Assembly (NCBI GenBank): GCA_963820795.1
Contig: CAWGBJ010000023.1
Coordinates: 62,001 to 126,000 of the forward strand
DNA from: Roseiarcus sp963820795
GTDB taxonomy: Bacteria; Pseudomonadota; Alphaproteobacteria; Rhizobiales; Beijerinckiaceae
DNA length: 64,000 nucleotides
Reading direction: 5' to 3'
The notes beneath the pieces were generated by a model that was given only the letters and a program-made list of their open reading frames with translations, was not told where the DNA came from and did not search any database. Shown one piece after another: positions 25,913 through 35,187 of this stretch (position 1 is its first letter; every line of letters begins with the position of its first letter). Made by a program: the position numbers and the translations under genes.

Positions 25913-27171
25913 GTGAGGCGTTCGAAGAGATCGCGATTGTCGCCCTCGATTCGCGCGGCGATGGAGTGGCGGCGGACGGCGTCGTCGTGCCGGCGGCGCT
26001 TCCGGGCGAGCGGACGCGCGTGCGGCTCCAGGGGCGCCACGCCGAACTCGTCGAGGTCCTGACGCCGAGCCCCGAGCGTGCGCAGCCGTTTTGTCCCTGG
26101 TTCGGCCGCTGCGGCGGCTGCGCGACGCAACACATGTCCGATGGCCTTTACCGGAACTGGAAGCGCGGCCTCGTCATCGACGCTTTGAAGCGGGCGACGG
26201 TCGCGGCGAAGGTTGGGCCGCTGATCGATGCGCACGGCGCCGGCCGGCGGCGCGCCGTCTTTCACGCCCGCTTTCCGCATGGCGCCCCGGACGAGGTCGG
26301 CTTCATGCGATTGCGCTCGCACGACATTGTCGCCATCGACGTCTGCCCCTTGTTCGCGCCGGCGATGGCGGGAGCGGTCGAGGCGGCCCAGACGCTCGCC
26401 CGCGACTTGCGCGGTCTCGCCAAGCCGCTCGACATCGGCGTCACCGCCACGCTCGACGGCCTCGATGTCGATCTGCGCGGCTCAGGGCCGCTCGACCTCG
26501 CCGAGGCGCGCAAACTGGCGCGAACGGCGGAGGCGTTGGACCTGGCGCGTGTTTCCAATCACGGCGTGAGACTCGTCGAGCGGCGTGCGCCGCGGGTCGC
26601 CTTCGACGACGCGTTCGTCACGCTTCCGCCAGGCGGTTTTCTGCAGGCGACCGAAGCGGGCGAAACCCTTCTCGCAGCATTCGCTACGCGGGCGCTCGCA
26701 GATGCGAGGAAGGTTGCTGACCTTTTTTGCGGCGCCGGCGCCTTCGCGCTTCGTCTCGCGCGCCTGAGCGAGGTCCACGCGGTCGATTTCGACGCTGCTG
26801 CGATCGCTGCGCTCAAGCGCGGCTGGGCGACCGCACAAGGATTGCGCAGCCTTGTCGCCGAGACCCGCGATCTCTTCCGTCGGCCGCTGCGCGCCGAAGA
26901 GCTCGCCTCATTCGAGGGCGCGCTGTACGACCCGCCACGCGCCGGCGCCGAGGCTCAGGCGAAAGAATTCGCGGCAAGCGCGCTGCCGCTCGTCGTCGCG
27001 ATCTCCTGCAACGCGGCGAGCTTCGCCCGCGACGCGCGAATCCTGGTCGACGGCGGTTTTGAGATCGGCGAGGTCATGCCGCTTGACCAGTTTCGCTGCT
27101 CGCCCCATGTCGAAATCGCCGCCGTCTTTCGCCGCATCAAAGCAAAGCCGCGCGCGCGGAGGTTCCTCTAG
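25909..27171 (+). CDS. TrmA/RlmD-family RNA (uracil-5-) methyltransferase
   Basis: A 420-residue class I methyltransferase. A 4Fe-4S ligand set is visible in FCPWFGRCGGCATQHM with an earlier Cys-rich segment missing or shifted, then the SAM-binding DLFCGAGAFALRLA, the YDPPRAGAEAQ motif and the catalytic Cys in VAISCNAASFARDA. Probably methylates a uridine in 23S rRNA or tRNA. The exact target cannot be fixed. Coupled to tlyA. Confidence 0.9.
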   Translation: MSEAFEEIAIVALDSRGDGVAADGVVVPAALPGERTRVRLQGRHAELVEVLTPSPERAQPFCPWFGRCGGCATQHMSDGLYRNWKRGLVIDALKRATVAAKVGPLIDAHGAGRRRAVFHARFPHGAPDEVGFMRLRSHDIVAIDVCPLFAPAMAGAVEAAQTLARDLRGLAKPLDIGVTATLDGLDVDLRGSGPLDLAEARKLARTAEALDLARVSNHGVRLVERRAPRVAFDDAFVTLPPGGFLQATEAGETLLAAFATRALADARKVADLFCGAGAFALRLARLSEVHAVDFDAAAIAALKRGWATAQGLRSLVAETRDLFRRPLRAEELASFEGALYDPPRAGAEAQAKEFAASALPLVVAISCNAASFARDARILVDGGFEIGEVMPLDQFRCSPHVEIAAVFRRIKAKPRARRFL

Positions 27172-28587
27172 GTGAATGCGACTGAGCGCAACGCGGCGGC
27201 GGCCGCTCTCGAAGCCATCGTCGGCGCGCGCCACGCGTTGACCGATGCTTCGCTCTTTGCCGGCGCGCTCGTCGAGCCGCGCGGCCTCTACCGGGGCAAG
27301 GCGCTCGCATTCGTCCGGCCGGGTTCGACTGAGGAGGTGGCCCGCGTCGCAGCCTTCTGCAACAACGCACGCATCGGCATCGTCCCGCAGGGCGGAAACA
27401 CCGGGCTCGTCGGCGGCCAGACGCCGGACGGCAGCGGCGACCAAATCATTTTGTCGACCCAGCGGCTGAATGCGATCCGTGAGGTCGATCCGCACGCTGA
27501 GGCGATGATCTGCGAGGCGGGCGTGAGGCTCGTGGAAGCGCAGGCCGCCGCGCTCGCCGCGGACCGACTCTTTCCGCTGTCGTTGGCGGCGGAGGGGAGC
27601 TGCACCGTCGGCGGCAACGTCTCGACCAACGCCGGGGGCGTGACCGTGACCGCCTACGGCAATATGCGCGACCTCGTGACCGGCGTCGAGGCGGTTCTCG
27701 CCGACGGCAGGATCGTCCATGCCCTCACCAAGCTGCGCAAGGACAACACCGGCTACGACGTCAAGGACCTTTTCATCGGCGCCGAAGGGACGCTGGGAAT
27801 CGTCACGGCGGCGTCGCTCCGGCTTTTTCCCAATCCGCGCGTCCGGGCGACTGCGTTCGTCGGGCTTGAGAGCCCCGAACGGGCGCTTGAACTCCTTGCG
27901 CTGGCGCGCGAGCGACTGGGCGCCGGCGTCGTCAGCTTCGAGCTCATCGGGCGCATGGCTTACGACATCACCGTTGGCGCCGGGCTCGCGCGAGCGCCGC
28001 TGACAGGCGCCCACAAATGGTACGTGCTGATGGAGGGCGCCTCGCAGATCCCGGGAGGCTTTGAAGAAGCGTTCGCCGGCACGCTCGAAACGGCGCTCGA
28101 ACGCGGCGCCGTCGAGGACGCCGCGATCGCCGCCTCGCTCGAACAGCGACACGAATTCTGGAAGCTGCGCGAATCCATCCCGGAGGCGCAGATCCGCGAG
28201 GGCGGCTCGATCAAGCACGACGTCTCGGTCGCAGTTGGCGACGTGCCCGCCCTGATTGCCGAGGCGACACCCGCGGTCGAGGCGTTCGAGCCAGGCTGCC
28301 GCGTGGTCGCCTTTGGCCATCTCGGCGATGGCAACATCCATTTCAACGTCTCCCAGCCGGTCGGCGCGGACAAAACGAAGTTCCTCGCCCGATGGGACGC
28401 GATGAACGAGATCGTGCACGGCATCGTCGCGCGCCTCGGCGGCTCCTTCGCCGCCGAGCATGGGGTTGGAAGACTGAAGCGCGAGCTTCTCGCGCGAACC
28501 AAGGACCCGGCATCGCTTGCGCTTATGCGAACGATCAAGGCGGCGATCGACCCGAACGGGATTATGAATCCCGGCAAGGTTCTATGA
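27172..28587 (+). CDS. FAD-binding oxidoreductase, 2-hydroxyacid dehydrogenase type
   Basis: A 471-residue FAD_binding_4 plus FAD-oxidase_C protein: PQGGNTGLVGGQTPDGSGD and SCTVGGNVSTNAGGVTV bind FAD. The C-terminal half has VAFGHLGDGNIHFNVSQP and AEHGVGRLKR. The family oxidises D-2-hydroxyglutarate, D-lactate or glycolate. The context does not choose between them. GTG start immediately after the preceding stop, so it is likely the third gene of the tlyA operon. Confidence 0.9.
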   Translation: MNATERNAAAAALEAIVGARHALTDASLFAGALVEPRGLYRGKALAFVRPGSTEEVARVAAFCNNARIGIVPQGGNTGLVGGQTPDGSGDQIILSTQRLNAIREVDPHAEAMICEAGVRLVEAQAAALAADRLFPLSLAAEGSCTVGGNVSTNAGGVTVTAYGNMRDLVTGVEAVLADGRIVHALTKLRKDNTGYDVKDLFIGAEGTLGIVTAASLRLFPNPRVRATAFVGLESPERALELLALARERLGAGVVSFELIGRMAYDITVGAGLARAPLTGAHKWYVLMEGASQIPGGFEEAFAGTLETALERGAVEDAAIAASLEQRHEFWKLRESIPEAQIREGGSIKHDVSVAVGDVPALIAEATPAVEAFEPGCRVVAFGHLGDGNIHFNVSQPVGADKTKFLARWDAMNEIVHGIVARLGGSFAAEHGVGRLKRELLARTKDPASLALMRTIKAAIDPNGIMNPGKVL

Positions 28588-28737
28588 CGGCCTCCCCGCT
28601 TTCTGGCAGCCCGCTCCCGGGCAGGGCAGGTGGCGCTGAGCGTCACAGACGTATATCCTTCAGCGTCTCGATTCGGCCGCGATTTTACTCGGCGAAACGG
28701 CTCGCTGGCGGGTTCGAGTGAGGGATTGGTCGCCGTG

Positions 28738-29502
28738 ATGCGGGGCAGCGGTTTCGCCGCTTTATTCATAGCTCTCGGCCTGGCTGCTGGTGTGAGCGCG
28801 ACGCCGGCGGCAGCTGCGTGCGCGCCTAGGAGCTTCGACGGCGCCAGTTTCACAGTGTGCGTGTTCGATCCCCGTCACGACGACATCCGTCTGTTCTGGA
28901 AGGGGCCGGACGCCCGGCCTTACGGCTCGCTCGCCGCGCTCGCCGAGGCGCTTGGCTCGAAGGGGCAGCGGCTCGCGTTCGCCATGAATGCGGGGATGTT
29001 CGCTGAGGACCAGTCGCCGGTCGGCCTTTATGTCGAGAACCGCCATACCCTCCACGAGGCCGACACGCGCGGCGGGGCCACCAATTTCCACATGAAGCCG
29101 AACGGCGTGTTCTGGGTCGGCGACGGCGTCGCCGGCGTCATGGAGACCGGCCGCTACCTTGCGGCTCCGCCGCCCGCCCGCTACGCCACTCAATCGGGGC
29201 CGATGCTGGTCGTCGACGGCAAGATCCACCCGCGGATCCGGCCGAACGGCACCTCACAGAAGATCCGCAATGGCGTCGGCGTACGCGATGCGGCGGTCGT
29301 GTTCGCCATCGCCGACGAGCCGGTCACTTTCGACATGTTCGCGCGCCTCTTCCGCGACGGGCTTGCCTGCCAGAACGCGCTCTTCCTCGACGGCTCGGTC
29401 TCCTCCCTCTACGCCCCGGAACTCAAACGCGACGACGAACTGGAGCCGATCGGCCCGATCGTCGGAGTTGTGCGGCCGCAGGCGGTCGGAAGCACGCCGT
29501 AG
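28738..29502 (+). CDS. Phosphodiester glycosidase family (DUF2233) protein, exported
   Basis: A 254-residue protein starting MRGSGFAALFIALGLAAGVS with a signal peptide cut near TPAAAAC. The NAGPA/DUF2233 domain is seen in FAMNAGMFAEDQSPVGLYV, NFHMKPNGVFWV, ATQSGPMLVVDGKIHP and ALFLDGSVSSLYAP. Proteins of this family hydrolyse phosphodiester-linked sugars. The substrate is unknown here. GTG 28735 is an alternative start. Convergent with the dehydrogenase downstream (11-base gap). Confidence 0.85.
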   Translation: MRGSGFAALFIALGLAAGVSATPAAAACAPRSFDGASFTVCVFDPRHDDIRLFWKGPDARPYGSLAALAEALGSKGQRLAFAMNAGMFAEDQSPVGLYVENRHTLHEADTRGGATNFHMKPNGVFWVGDGVAGVMETGRYLAAPPPARYATQSGPMLVVDGKIHPRIRPNGTSQKIRNGVGVRDAAVVFAIADEPVTFDMFARLFRDGLACQNALFLDGSVSSLYAPELKRDDELEPIGPIVGVVRPQAVGSTP

Positions 29503-29513
29503 GCAGGGCTGAT

Positions 29514-30782
29514 TTACGGAAACAACCCGCGCGCCTGCTTCGCCTTGCGCACCCGCTCGACGCCGATCGCCATTGCCGCGGTGCGGTTTGAGACGCCGTC
29601 CCGCCTGGCGCGGGCAGCGACCATTCCCCAGGAGCGGTCGAGCGCCCGCTCGAGCCGGTCCATCACCTCGTCCTTCGACCAGAAGTACTGCTGCAGATCC
29701 TGCACCCATTCGAAGTAGCTGACGATGACGCCGCCGGCGTTGCAGAGAATGTCGGGAATGACAAAAATCCCGTCGTTTCGCTCGGCGAGCACGCGGTCGG
29801 CCTCGGGCGTCGTCGGGCCGTTCGCCCCCTCCGCGATCACCCGGCAGCGCAGCCGCCGCGCGACCTCGGCGTCGATGACCCGCTCGATCGCGCAGGGCGC
29901 GAGGACATCGCAGGGCTGCTCCAGAAAAGCGCGCGCGTCGATGACAGCTTCGCTCGACCAGCCGGCGAGCGCGCCCGCTTTCTCGACGTGATCGACGAGC
30001 GCCCGAACCTCGAGGCCCTTCGGATCGTAGTAAGCGATCGTGTGGTCGCCGACGCCGACGATCTTGACGCCGCGCGCCGCCAGCCCCATCGCCGCGTGGG
30101 CGCCGACATTGCCAAAACCCTGCACAATGGCGGTCGCGCCGACCGGATCGATGTCGAGCGCCTCCAGGGCGCGGAAGGCGAGAAAGGCGACGCCATGGCC
30201 GGTCGCCTCGCGCCGGCCAAGGGTGCCGCCGGTGCCGACCGGCTTGCCGGTCACGATCTCCGGCACGGTCACGCCCTGGTACATCGAATAGGTGTCCATG
30301 AACCAGGCCATCACCTGCTCGTTGGTGCCCATGTCGGGCGCCATCACGTCCACCCGCGGGCCGACGAACGGGATCATCTCCTGCATATAGCGGCGGGAGA
30401 GGTTCTCGAGCTCCCGCACCGAGAGCGAATGGGGATCGACGGCAATTCCGCCCTTGCCGCCGCCGTAGGGCAGGTCGGCGAGGGCGCATTTCCAGCTCAT
30501 CCAGATTGCGAGCGCGGCGATTTCGCCGATGTCGACGTTGGGCGCGAACCGCGTGCCGCCCTTGGCGGGACCGAGCGTCAGGTGATGCTGCACCCGATAG
30601 CCGGCGAACACGGCCTGGCGGCCGTTGTCCATGTTGATCGGGACGGAGACGACAATCGACCGCTTCGGATACAACAGCCGATCGCGATCGTCCTCGGGGA
30701 TCGACAGATGATCGGCGATGACGTGGAACTGATTCCGGGCCATTTCGAATACCGGACCCGAATAAAGGCTTTTCACATCCAT
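29514..30782 (-). CDS. Glu/Leu/Phe/Val dehydrogenase (glutamate dehydrogenase type)
   Basis: A 422-residue NAD(P)-linked amino-acid dehydrogenase. KGGTRFAPNVDIGEIAALA and LPYGGGKGGIAVDP contain the substrate-binding and catalytic lysines. GFGNVGAHAAMGLAARGVK is the Rossmann dinucleotide loop. IAEGANGPTTPEAD and PDILCNAGGVIVSYFEW close the active site. Length and motifs fit GdhA-type glutamate dehydrogenase linking ammonium and 2-oxoglutarate. The start at MDVKSLYSGPVFEMA is chosen because the upstream extension is not conserved. Confidence 0.9.
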   Translation of the reverse strand: MDVKSLYSGPVFEMARNQFHVIADHLSIPEDDRDRLLYPKRSIVVSVPINMDNGRQAVFAGYRVQHHLTLGPAKGGTRFAPNVDIGEIAALAIWMSWKCALADLPYGGGKGGIAVDPHSLSVRELENLSRRYMQEMIPFVGPRVDVMAPDMGTNEQVMAWFMDTYSMYQGVTVPEIVTGKPVGTGGTLGRREATGHGVAFLAFRALEALDIDPVGATAIVQGFGNVGAHAAMGLAARGVKIVGVGDHTIAYYDPKGLEVRALVDHVEKAGALAGWSSEAVIDARAFLEQPCDVLAPCAIERVIDAEVARRLRCRVIAEGANGPTTPEADRVLAERNDGIFVIPDILCNAGGVIVSYFEWVQDLQQYFWSKDEVMDRLERALDRSWGMVAARARRDGVSNRTAAMAIGVERVRKAKQARGLFP

Positions 30783-30909
30783 TCTCCCGCCGCCGAACGC
30801 CCGCTCCCCTAACGGCGCTCGTGGGGGTTTGGCGCCTATCCGTAGGATAATCGCCCATCGGAAGGAAGGCGAACGCCCAGCGAATGCCCCACGAACGCCC
30901 CTGTGCGGG

Positions 30910-30937
30910 TTGACTTCCGACCGGCCCCGGCTATTTT
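30910..30937 (+). promoter_or_regulatory. Probable sigma-70 promoter of rpmG
   Basis: TTGACT (30910-30915) and TATTTT (30932-30937) are separated by 16 bases, 110-83 bases upstream of the rpmG start. Confidence 0.55.
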
Positions 30938-30950
30938 GTTGCAGAGAGCG

Positions 30951-30978
30951 CCTGCGGGTTCCGCGGGCCTTTTTGTTT
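30951..30978 (+). terminator. Hairpin with T-tract in the rpmG leader
   Basis: CCTGCGG-GTT-CCGCGGG followed by CCTTTTTGTTTT, i.e. a seven-pair stem and T-tract starting about 14 bases after the likely -10 box and ending 41 bases before the rpmG start. It looks like an attenuator or a terminator for a very short leader RNA. Confidence 0.55.
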
Positions 30979-31019
30979 TCGGCGCCTTGAAGCGCCATGC
31001 TTTCAAGGATTCTCACGAT

Positions 31020-31187
31020 ATGGCCAAGGCCGCCTCGCTCAAGATCAAGCTGCTGTCGACCGCCGACACCGGCTATTTCTATGTCACCAAGAAGAACGCC
31101 CGCACCAAGACGGAAAAGCTGGCCTTCAAGAAGTATGACCCGATCGCGCGTAAGCACGTCGAGTTCAAGGAAACGAAAATCAAGTAG
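31020..31187 (+). CDS. rpmG: 50S ribosomal protein L33
   Basis: A 55-residue ribosomal protein: MAKAASLKIKLLSTADTGYF followed by VTKKNARTKTEKLAFKKYDP and RKHVEFKETKIK. This is the alphaproteobacterial cysteine-free form of L33, so no zinc site. Monocistronic by its surroundings, with a promoter/terminator leader upstream and a strong terminator 30 bases downstream. Confidence 0.97.
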   Translation: MAKAASLKIKLLSTADTGYFYVTKKNARTKTEKLAFKKYDPIARKHVEFKETKIK

Positions 31188-31217
31188 GCCGGGCGCCCCC
31201 GGGAACGGTTAACAAAA

Positions 31218-31239
31218 GGCGCCTTCGGGCGCCCTTTTT
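31218..31239 (+). terminator. Rho-independent terminator after rpmG
   Basis: GGCGCC-TTCG-GGCGCC followed by CTTTTT: a perfect six-pair GC stem with a stable TTCG tetraloop and T-tract, 30 bases after the rpmG stop. Confidence 0.9.
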
Positions 31240-31257
31240 GATTCTCCATGGCCTCGG

Positions 31258-31779
31258 TTGTTTGCGCCGGCGCCGTTGACCGAACCTGGAGGTCCGATCA
31301 TTCCCCGAAAGCCAAGCAAGCAAAAGGCCAAACCGGTCATCCGCATACAATATGGCGCGCTTCCCTATCGGTTTGCGGACCGGGCGGCGCTTGAAATCCT
31401 GGTTGTGACGACTCGTCATACCAGACGCTGGATCATCCCCAAGGGCTGGCCGATCAAAGGACTGAAACCGGCGAAATCCGCCGCGCGCGAAGCGTTCGAG
31501 GAGGCGGGCGTCAGAGGCAAGGTGAGGGCAAAATCGATTGGCGCTTTTCATTATGACAAGGTGGTCGACGAACGCGGCGTTCGGGTCAGCTGCGAGGTCA
31601 AGGTTTTCCCCTTGCTGGTGAAACGGCAGAGCGAGGTCTGGCCCGAGTTCGATGAACGAATCGTCCAGTGGGTCGAGCCGGATCGGGCGGTCACGCTGAT
31701 CCGCGATCCGGAGCTCAAGGCGCTGGTGGCGGCATTCGCCGCGCGCGCCGGCGGCGCTGCGGGCAAACCGGCCCGTTAG
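31258..31779 (+). CDS. NUDIX hydrolase
   Basis: A protein of up to 173 residues with the Nudix box GLKPAKSAAREAFEEAGV (GX5EX7REUXEEXGU pattern, first Glu replaced by Lys/Ala region) preceded by WIIPKGWPIKG. Hydrolyses nucleoside diphosphates linked to another group; inositol-polyphosphate or dinucleoside-polyphosphate types share this short form. The first residues (from TTG 31258) are uncertain. The conserved fold begins at VIRIQYGALPYRF. Confidence 0.8.
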   Translation: MFAPAPLTEPGGPIIPRKPSKQKAKPVIRIQYGALPYRFADRAALEILVVTTRHTRRWIIPKGWPIKGLKPAKSAAREAFEEAGVRGKVRAKSIGAFHYDKVVDERGVRVSCEVKVFPLLVKRQSEVWPEFDERIVQWVEPDRAVTLIRDPELKALVAAFAARAGGAAGKPAR

Positions 31780-31879
31780 CGGGCTTCTACGAAGAGCATT
31801 TGTCAAGGGGCCGTCGGCCAGTCTGCATGAACCGACGCGGCTTTCCTGGACATCCTTGTCTGGAACGCGACAGACCCTC

Positions 31880-32404
31880 TCAGTGGGGAGGCTGCGGCAG
31901 CTTCCCATAGACCTCGCCCGGGATGATCGTCATGACGAGTGTCGTCGGAACCTCCTTCGGTCCGAAAGGTCCAGGAACCGCGTTCTTCACTGGCGGAAGG
32001 CTCTGGAGGTAGGCGGCGATCGCCTGGGCGTCGTCGTAGCTGAGACGGGCCAGTCCCCGCCAGGGCATGATCGGCGCGAGCGTGCGCCCGTCCGGCCGGA
32101 CGCCGGTGGTGAAAGCCGTGATGATCTGCGCGGTCGTCCAGTTGCCGAGTCCCGTCTCCTTGTCCGGCGTCAGGTTGGGACCGACAAAAGTGCCAAGGCC
32201 GGGCAGGCCGAAGCCGACGTCGGAGCCGCCGAGCGTCCGCGAATAATCGGGCTTGCCGAGGAACGAACCCGAAGTATGGCAATCGTTGCAGCCGCCGATG
32301 GCGACGAGGTACTTGCCTCGTTCGACCTGCGGGTCGGCGGCGAGCGCTGTTGAGGCGCCGAGAAGCGCGAGAACGGCGAGCGTCGACAAGCATTGATTGC
32401 GCAT
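31880..32404 (-). CDS. Secreted mono-heme cytochrome c
   Basis: A 174-residue periplasmic cytochrome starting MRNQCLSTLAVLALLGASTA with a signal peptide ending at ALAADP. One heme site is seen, CNDCH in AIGGCNDCHTSGSFLG, and a likely axial Met in IMPWRGLARL. The rest, including IAAYLQSLPPVKN, is typical of c-type subunits of dehydrogenases or of stand-alone electron carriers. No partner enzyme lies next to it. Confidence 0.9.
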   Translation of the reverse strand: MRNQCLSTLAVLALLGASTALAADPQVERGKYLVAIGGCNDCHTSGSFLGKPDYSRTLGGSDVGFGLPGLGTFVGPNLTPDKETGLGNWTTAQIITAFTTGVRPDGRTLAPIMPWRGLARLSYDDAQAIAAYLQSLPPVKNAVPGPFGPKEVPTTLVMTIIPGEVYGKLPQPPH

Positions 32405-32485
32405 GGGTTGCCTCCCTGTGAGCTCCGAATCGAAGCGTCGGCGGGAACATAGCGTCGCCGGTCGGGTCTCGCCAAGCTTCGCCGC

Positions 32486-34753
32486 TTATTGCGCCGGTTC
32501 CGGCTCCTGATCCGGGTCGGCTGGATCGGGGCCGCGCGAAGCATGGCCCGGACGCCCCGAGCGCTCTCCGCCTGTCGGCGGCGGCGCGGCCGACCACGGG
32601 CGGTCCTCGAGCGGCGAGCGGTCGCTCGTCAGCGTGAAGCCGGCCTCGTCGCTCCACGTCAGCCCGACCGCGCCGAGCCGGGCCAGCGCCTGTTGGTCGA
32701 GCACGAACCTGGCCTTGCAGCCCGGGGGCGCGCGAAGGGCGCTGACGATGACTTCTGCGCGTTCGCAATCCTCGTCGAACGCCATGCGATCGATGACGAC
32801 GCTGAGCGATTCGCCCTCGGGCAGCGCGGCGACGCAACCCACCCTGTCGCAGACCGCATCGGGATCGCGGGCTTTCGCCGGGTCCCGCCCGTCGCCGTCG
32901 GCGGTCAGCCATTGCTCAGCGGCAAAGCCGTTGAAGCGCTTGCCGACGATCTGCAACAAGCCGTCGGCGTCGCGCACCGCAGCCTCTTCGCCCGACGGCG
33001 CGACGATGACGTCATAGCGCGGTCCCTGCGTCGCGCCGATGAGGCCGATGACGGCGAAGGGGATCGCGCTCGCGCGGAAAGCCCAGCTCCGCCAGATCGC
33101 CATGCTCATGACGGCAAGCGCCAGGAACGGCAGGGCGTACGGGGCGAAGGCGCGCAAGTGCAGCGTCGAGCCGGGCGCTTCGGCGATGAATCGCGCCGCC
33201 CAGAGAATGAATTTGATCCCCGCTCCGACATAGAGCCAGACCGGGGCGTCGAGGCCGAGCGGATAGAGCGCGGCGCCGACGAGGGCGCCCGGCACGGCGA
33301 AGAACTCGATCACGGTCAAGGTCAGCGGATTGCCGATCAGCACATAGGGGCTGAGGTCGTGGAAGTGATAGGCCATGAATGACGCGGTCGCGCCGGTGGC
33401 GCATGCGGTCGCGACGAGGAGGGCGAGGGGCTTGTGGATGAGGTCGGCGAACCAGGCGTACGCCGGCGCGCCGCCGCCTCGCCCCGGCAGGAAAGGATCG
33501 GGGTCGCTCTCCATCCCCGCGAGCCGCGCCTCCATCACCGCGACCAGCGCCAGCACTGCGGCGAAAGACAGCTGAAAACTGACGCCGAGGATCGCCTCCG
33601 GTTCGATCGCGACGACGGCGAGGACCGCGAAGGCGAGATTGCGCATGGTGAGCGCCCGCCGGTCCATGATGACGGCGCCCAGCACGATCAGCGTCATCAC
33701 CAGCGCCCGCTCGGTGCCGACCCGCGAGCCGGTGGCGATGTCGTAGAAGATCGAGCCGACCATCGCCATGACGGCCGCCCATTTCTTGATCGGATATCTC
33801 AGCGCCAGCGTCGGCGACAGCGCAAGGAGGCGCCGCGTCACGATGAAGAAGATCCCAGCGACCAGCGTCATCTGCACGCCGGAAATCGTGATGATGTGAA
33901 AGATGCCCGCTTCGCGGATCAGGTCCTTGGCGTCGTTCGACAGGAAGTCGCGCTTTCCGGTGACCATGGCGGCGGCGATCGCCCCCTCGTCGCCGCCGAT
34001 GATGGCGTTGACGCGCAGGGCGAGGCGGTTGCGGGCATGGTCGACGCCGGCGGAAAGACGCTGGCGCCAGGTCGCATCGTCCGGCGGCGGCAAAAGCTCG
34101 ATGCCGCCGAGCGTCGAACCGACAGCGCCGACGCCGGCGAAGAAGGCGTCGCGGGCAAAATCATACCCGCCCGGCAGCGTCGCGCGCGACGGCGGCAGGA
34201 GCCGCGCCTTGAGCCCGACATAGTCGCCTGCGGCGACGTTCGGCGTCCGGCGCGTGGTGACCCGCACGCGGCGCGGAGCCTTGTCGCGCGGCATGCCTTC
34301 CGCGCTCGTGACCGCGATCACCATGCGCGCGCCGACGGGCCTGAGATCCACCTCCTCCACGTAGCCCTCGAGACTGACGATGCGGATGCGGTCGAGCACC
34401 GGCGCGGCGACGCGCAGAGTGCGCAAGGACATCGCTAGAAATCCGGAGAACAGGGCAGCCAGCGCGAGCGACACGCCGAGCGCCAACGGCCGGGCGCGAG
34501 AAATCCAGGCAAGCGCGGCGAAGATCGCCGTCAACCCGGCCGGAAGCCAGAGAACCGGTTCGCGGTCGGCTGCGAGGTTGAGCCCGACGCCGCCCATCGC
34601 CGCAACCGGCAGCCAGAGGAAGAATCGCCGCTCCTCGACCTCCTGCGCCAGCGCGGCAGCAAAGGCCTTGCGCCAGTCCGGCGCCCAAGCAGCCGAGCGC
34701 GCAAAGCTGCCGACGGCCGCCGCGAGAACGCCCGTGCGCCCGCTGGTTGACAT
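32486..34753 (-). CDS. comEC: ComEC/Rec2 family competence protein
   Basis: A 755-residue multi-spanning inner-membrane protein, the channel for single-stranded DNA entry in competent bacteria. An N-terminal DUF4131-like soluble part (VLDRIRIVSLEGYVEEVDLR, LPPSRATLPGGYDFARDAF) precedes the Competence domain (IREAGIFHIITISGVQMTLV, RAFTIGSRVGTERALVMT-type segment). The C-terminal region lacks the metal-binding His cluster of a true lactamase fold, as is usual for alphaproteobacterial forms. Whether the organism is naturally competent cannot be told. Confidence 0.9.
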   Translation of the reverse strand: MSTSGRTGVLAAAVGSFARSAAWAPDWRKAFAAALAQEVEERRFFLWLPVAAMGGVGLNLAADREPVLWLPAGLTAIFAALAWISRARPLALGVSLALAALFSGFLAMSLRTLRVAAPVLDRIRIVSLEGYVEEVDLRPVGARMVIAVTSAEGMPRDKAPRRVRVTTRRTPNVAAGDYVGLKARLLPPSRATLPGGYDFARDAFFAGVGAVGSTLGGIELLPPPDDATWRQRLSAGVDHARNRLALRVNAIIGGDEGAIAAAMVTGKRDFLSNDAKDLIREAGIFHIITISGVQMTLVAGIFFIVTRRLLALSPTLALRYPIKKWAAVMAMVGSIFYDIATGSRVGTERALVMTLIVLGAVIMDRRALTMRNLAFAVLAVVAIEPEAILGVSFQLSFAAVLALVAVMEARLAGMESDPDPFLPGRGGGAPAYAWFADLIHKPLALLVATACATGATASFMAYHFHDLSPYVLIGNPLTLTVIEFFAVPGALVGAALYPLGLDAPVWLYVGAGIKFILWAARFIAEAPGSTLHLRAFAPYALPFLALAVMSMAIWRSWAFRASAIPFAVIGLIGATQGPRYDVIVAPSGEEAAVRDADGLLQIVGKRFNGFAAEQWLTADGDGRDPAKARDPDAVCDRVGCVAALPEGESLSVVIDRMAFDEDCERAEVIVSALRAPPGCKARFVLDQQALARLGAVGLTWSDEAGFTLTSDRSPLEDRPWSAAPPPTGGERSGRPGHASRGPDPADPDQEPEPAQ

Positions 34754-34813
34754 GCGTCAGGATAAGCACGGAGGCGTCCGCAGGGCAAAGTTAGCCCCAG
34801 TGTGACTCGCCGA

Positions 34814-35035
34814 CTATTCGTCGTTGCTGGCGTTCAAATCCTCGGCGGCGATCGAACGGGTCGCCCGCCGCTCGCCGAGCCTCTCGCGCATCGCGTTGAT
34901 CTCGGCGATCGCGCGACGGATGAGATCAATGTCGACGTCGGGGGCATGGCCGGGCCGCCGGCGGGCGCGCGCGTCACCGCCGAGCTCGGACAACCAGTCT
35001 TCGAGTTCGCGTACGATGTCCCTGCCGCCGTTCAT
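34814..35035 (-). CDS. Small hypothetical protein
   Basis: A 73-residue charged ORF starting MNGGRDIVRELEDWLSELGG with a helical second part (LIRRAIAEINAMRERLGERR). No family recognised. Its position, divergent from the PhyH gene and following comEC on the same strand at a distance of 60 bases, and its helix periodicity favour a real gene, but support is modest. Confidence 0.5.
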   Translation of the reverse strand: MNGGRDIVRELEDWLSELGGDARARRRPGHAPDVDIDLIRRAIAEINAMRERLGERRATRSIAAEDLNASNDE

Positions 35036-35187
35036 TTTCCCTGTCCCCGCGCGGCCGAAGAGAATCCGAGTCGCGTGGCTTTGTTGAGACCAAGGGGCGC
35101 CGAACGCCCATCCTTGATCGTCAAGCGCCTGTCTTCGCCGCAGAGCTATTGTATAGTATCGCCAACCAACGACGCGGGAGGACGCCC

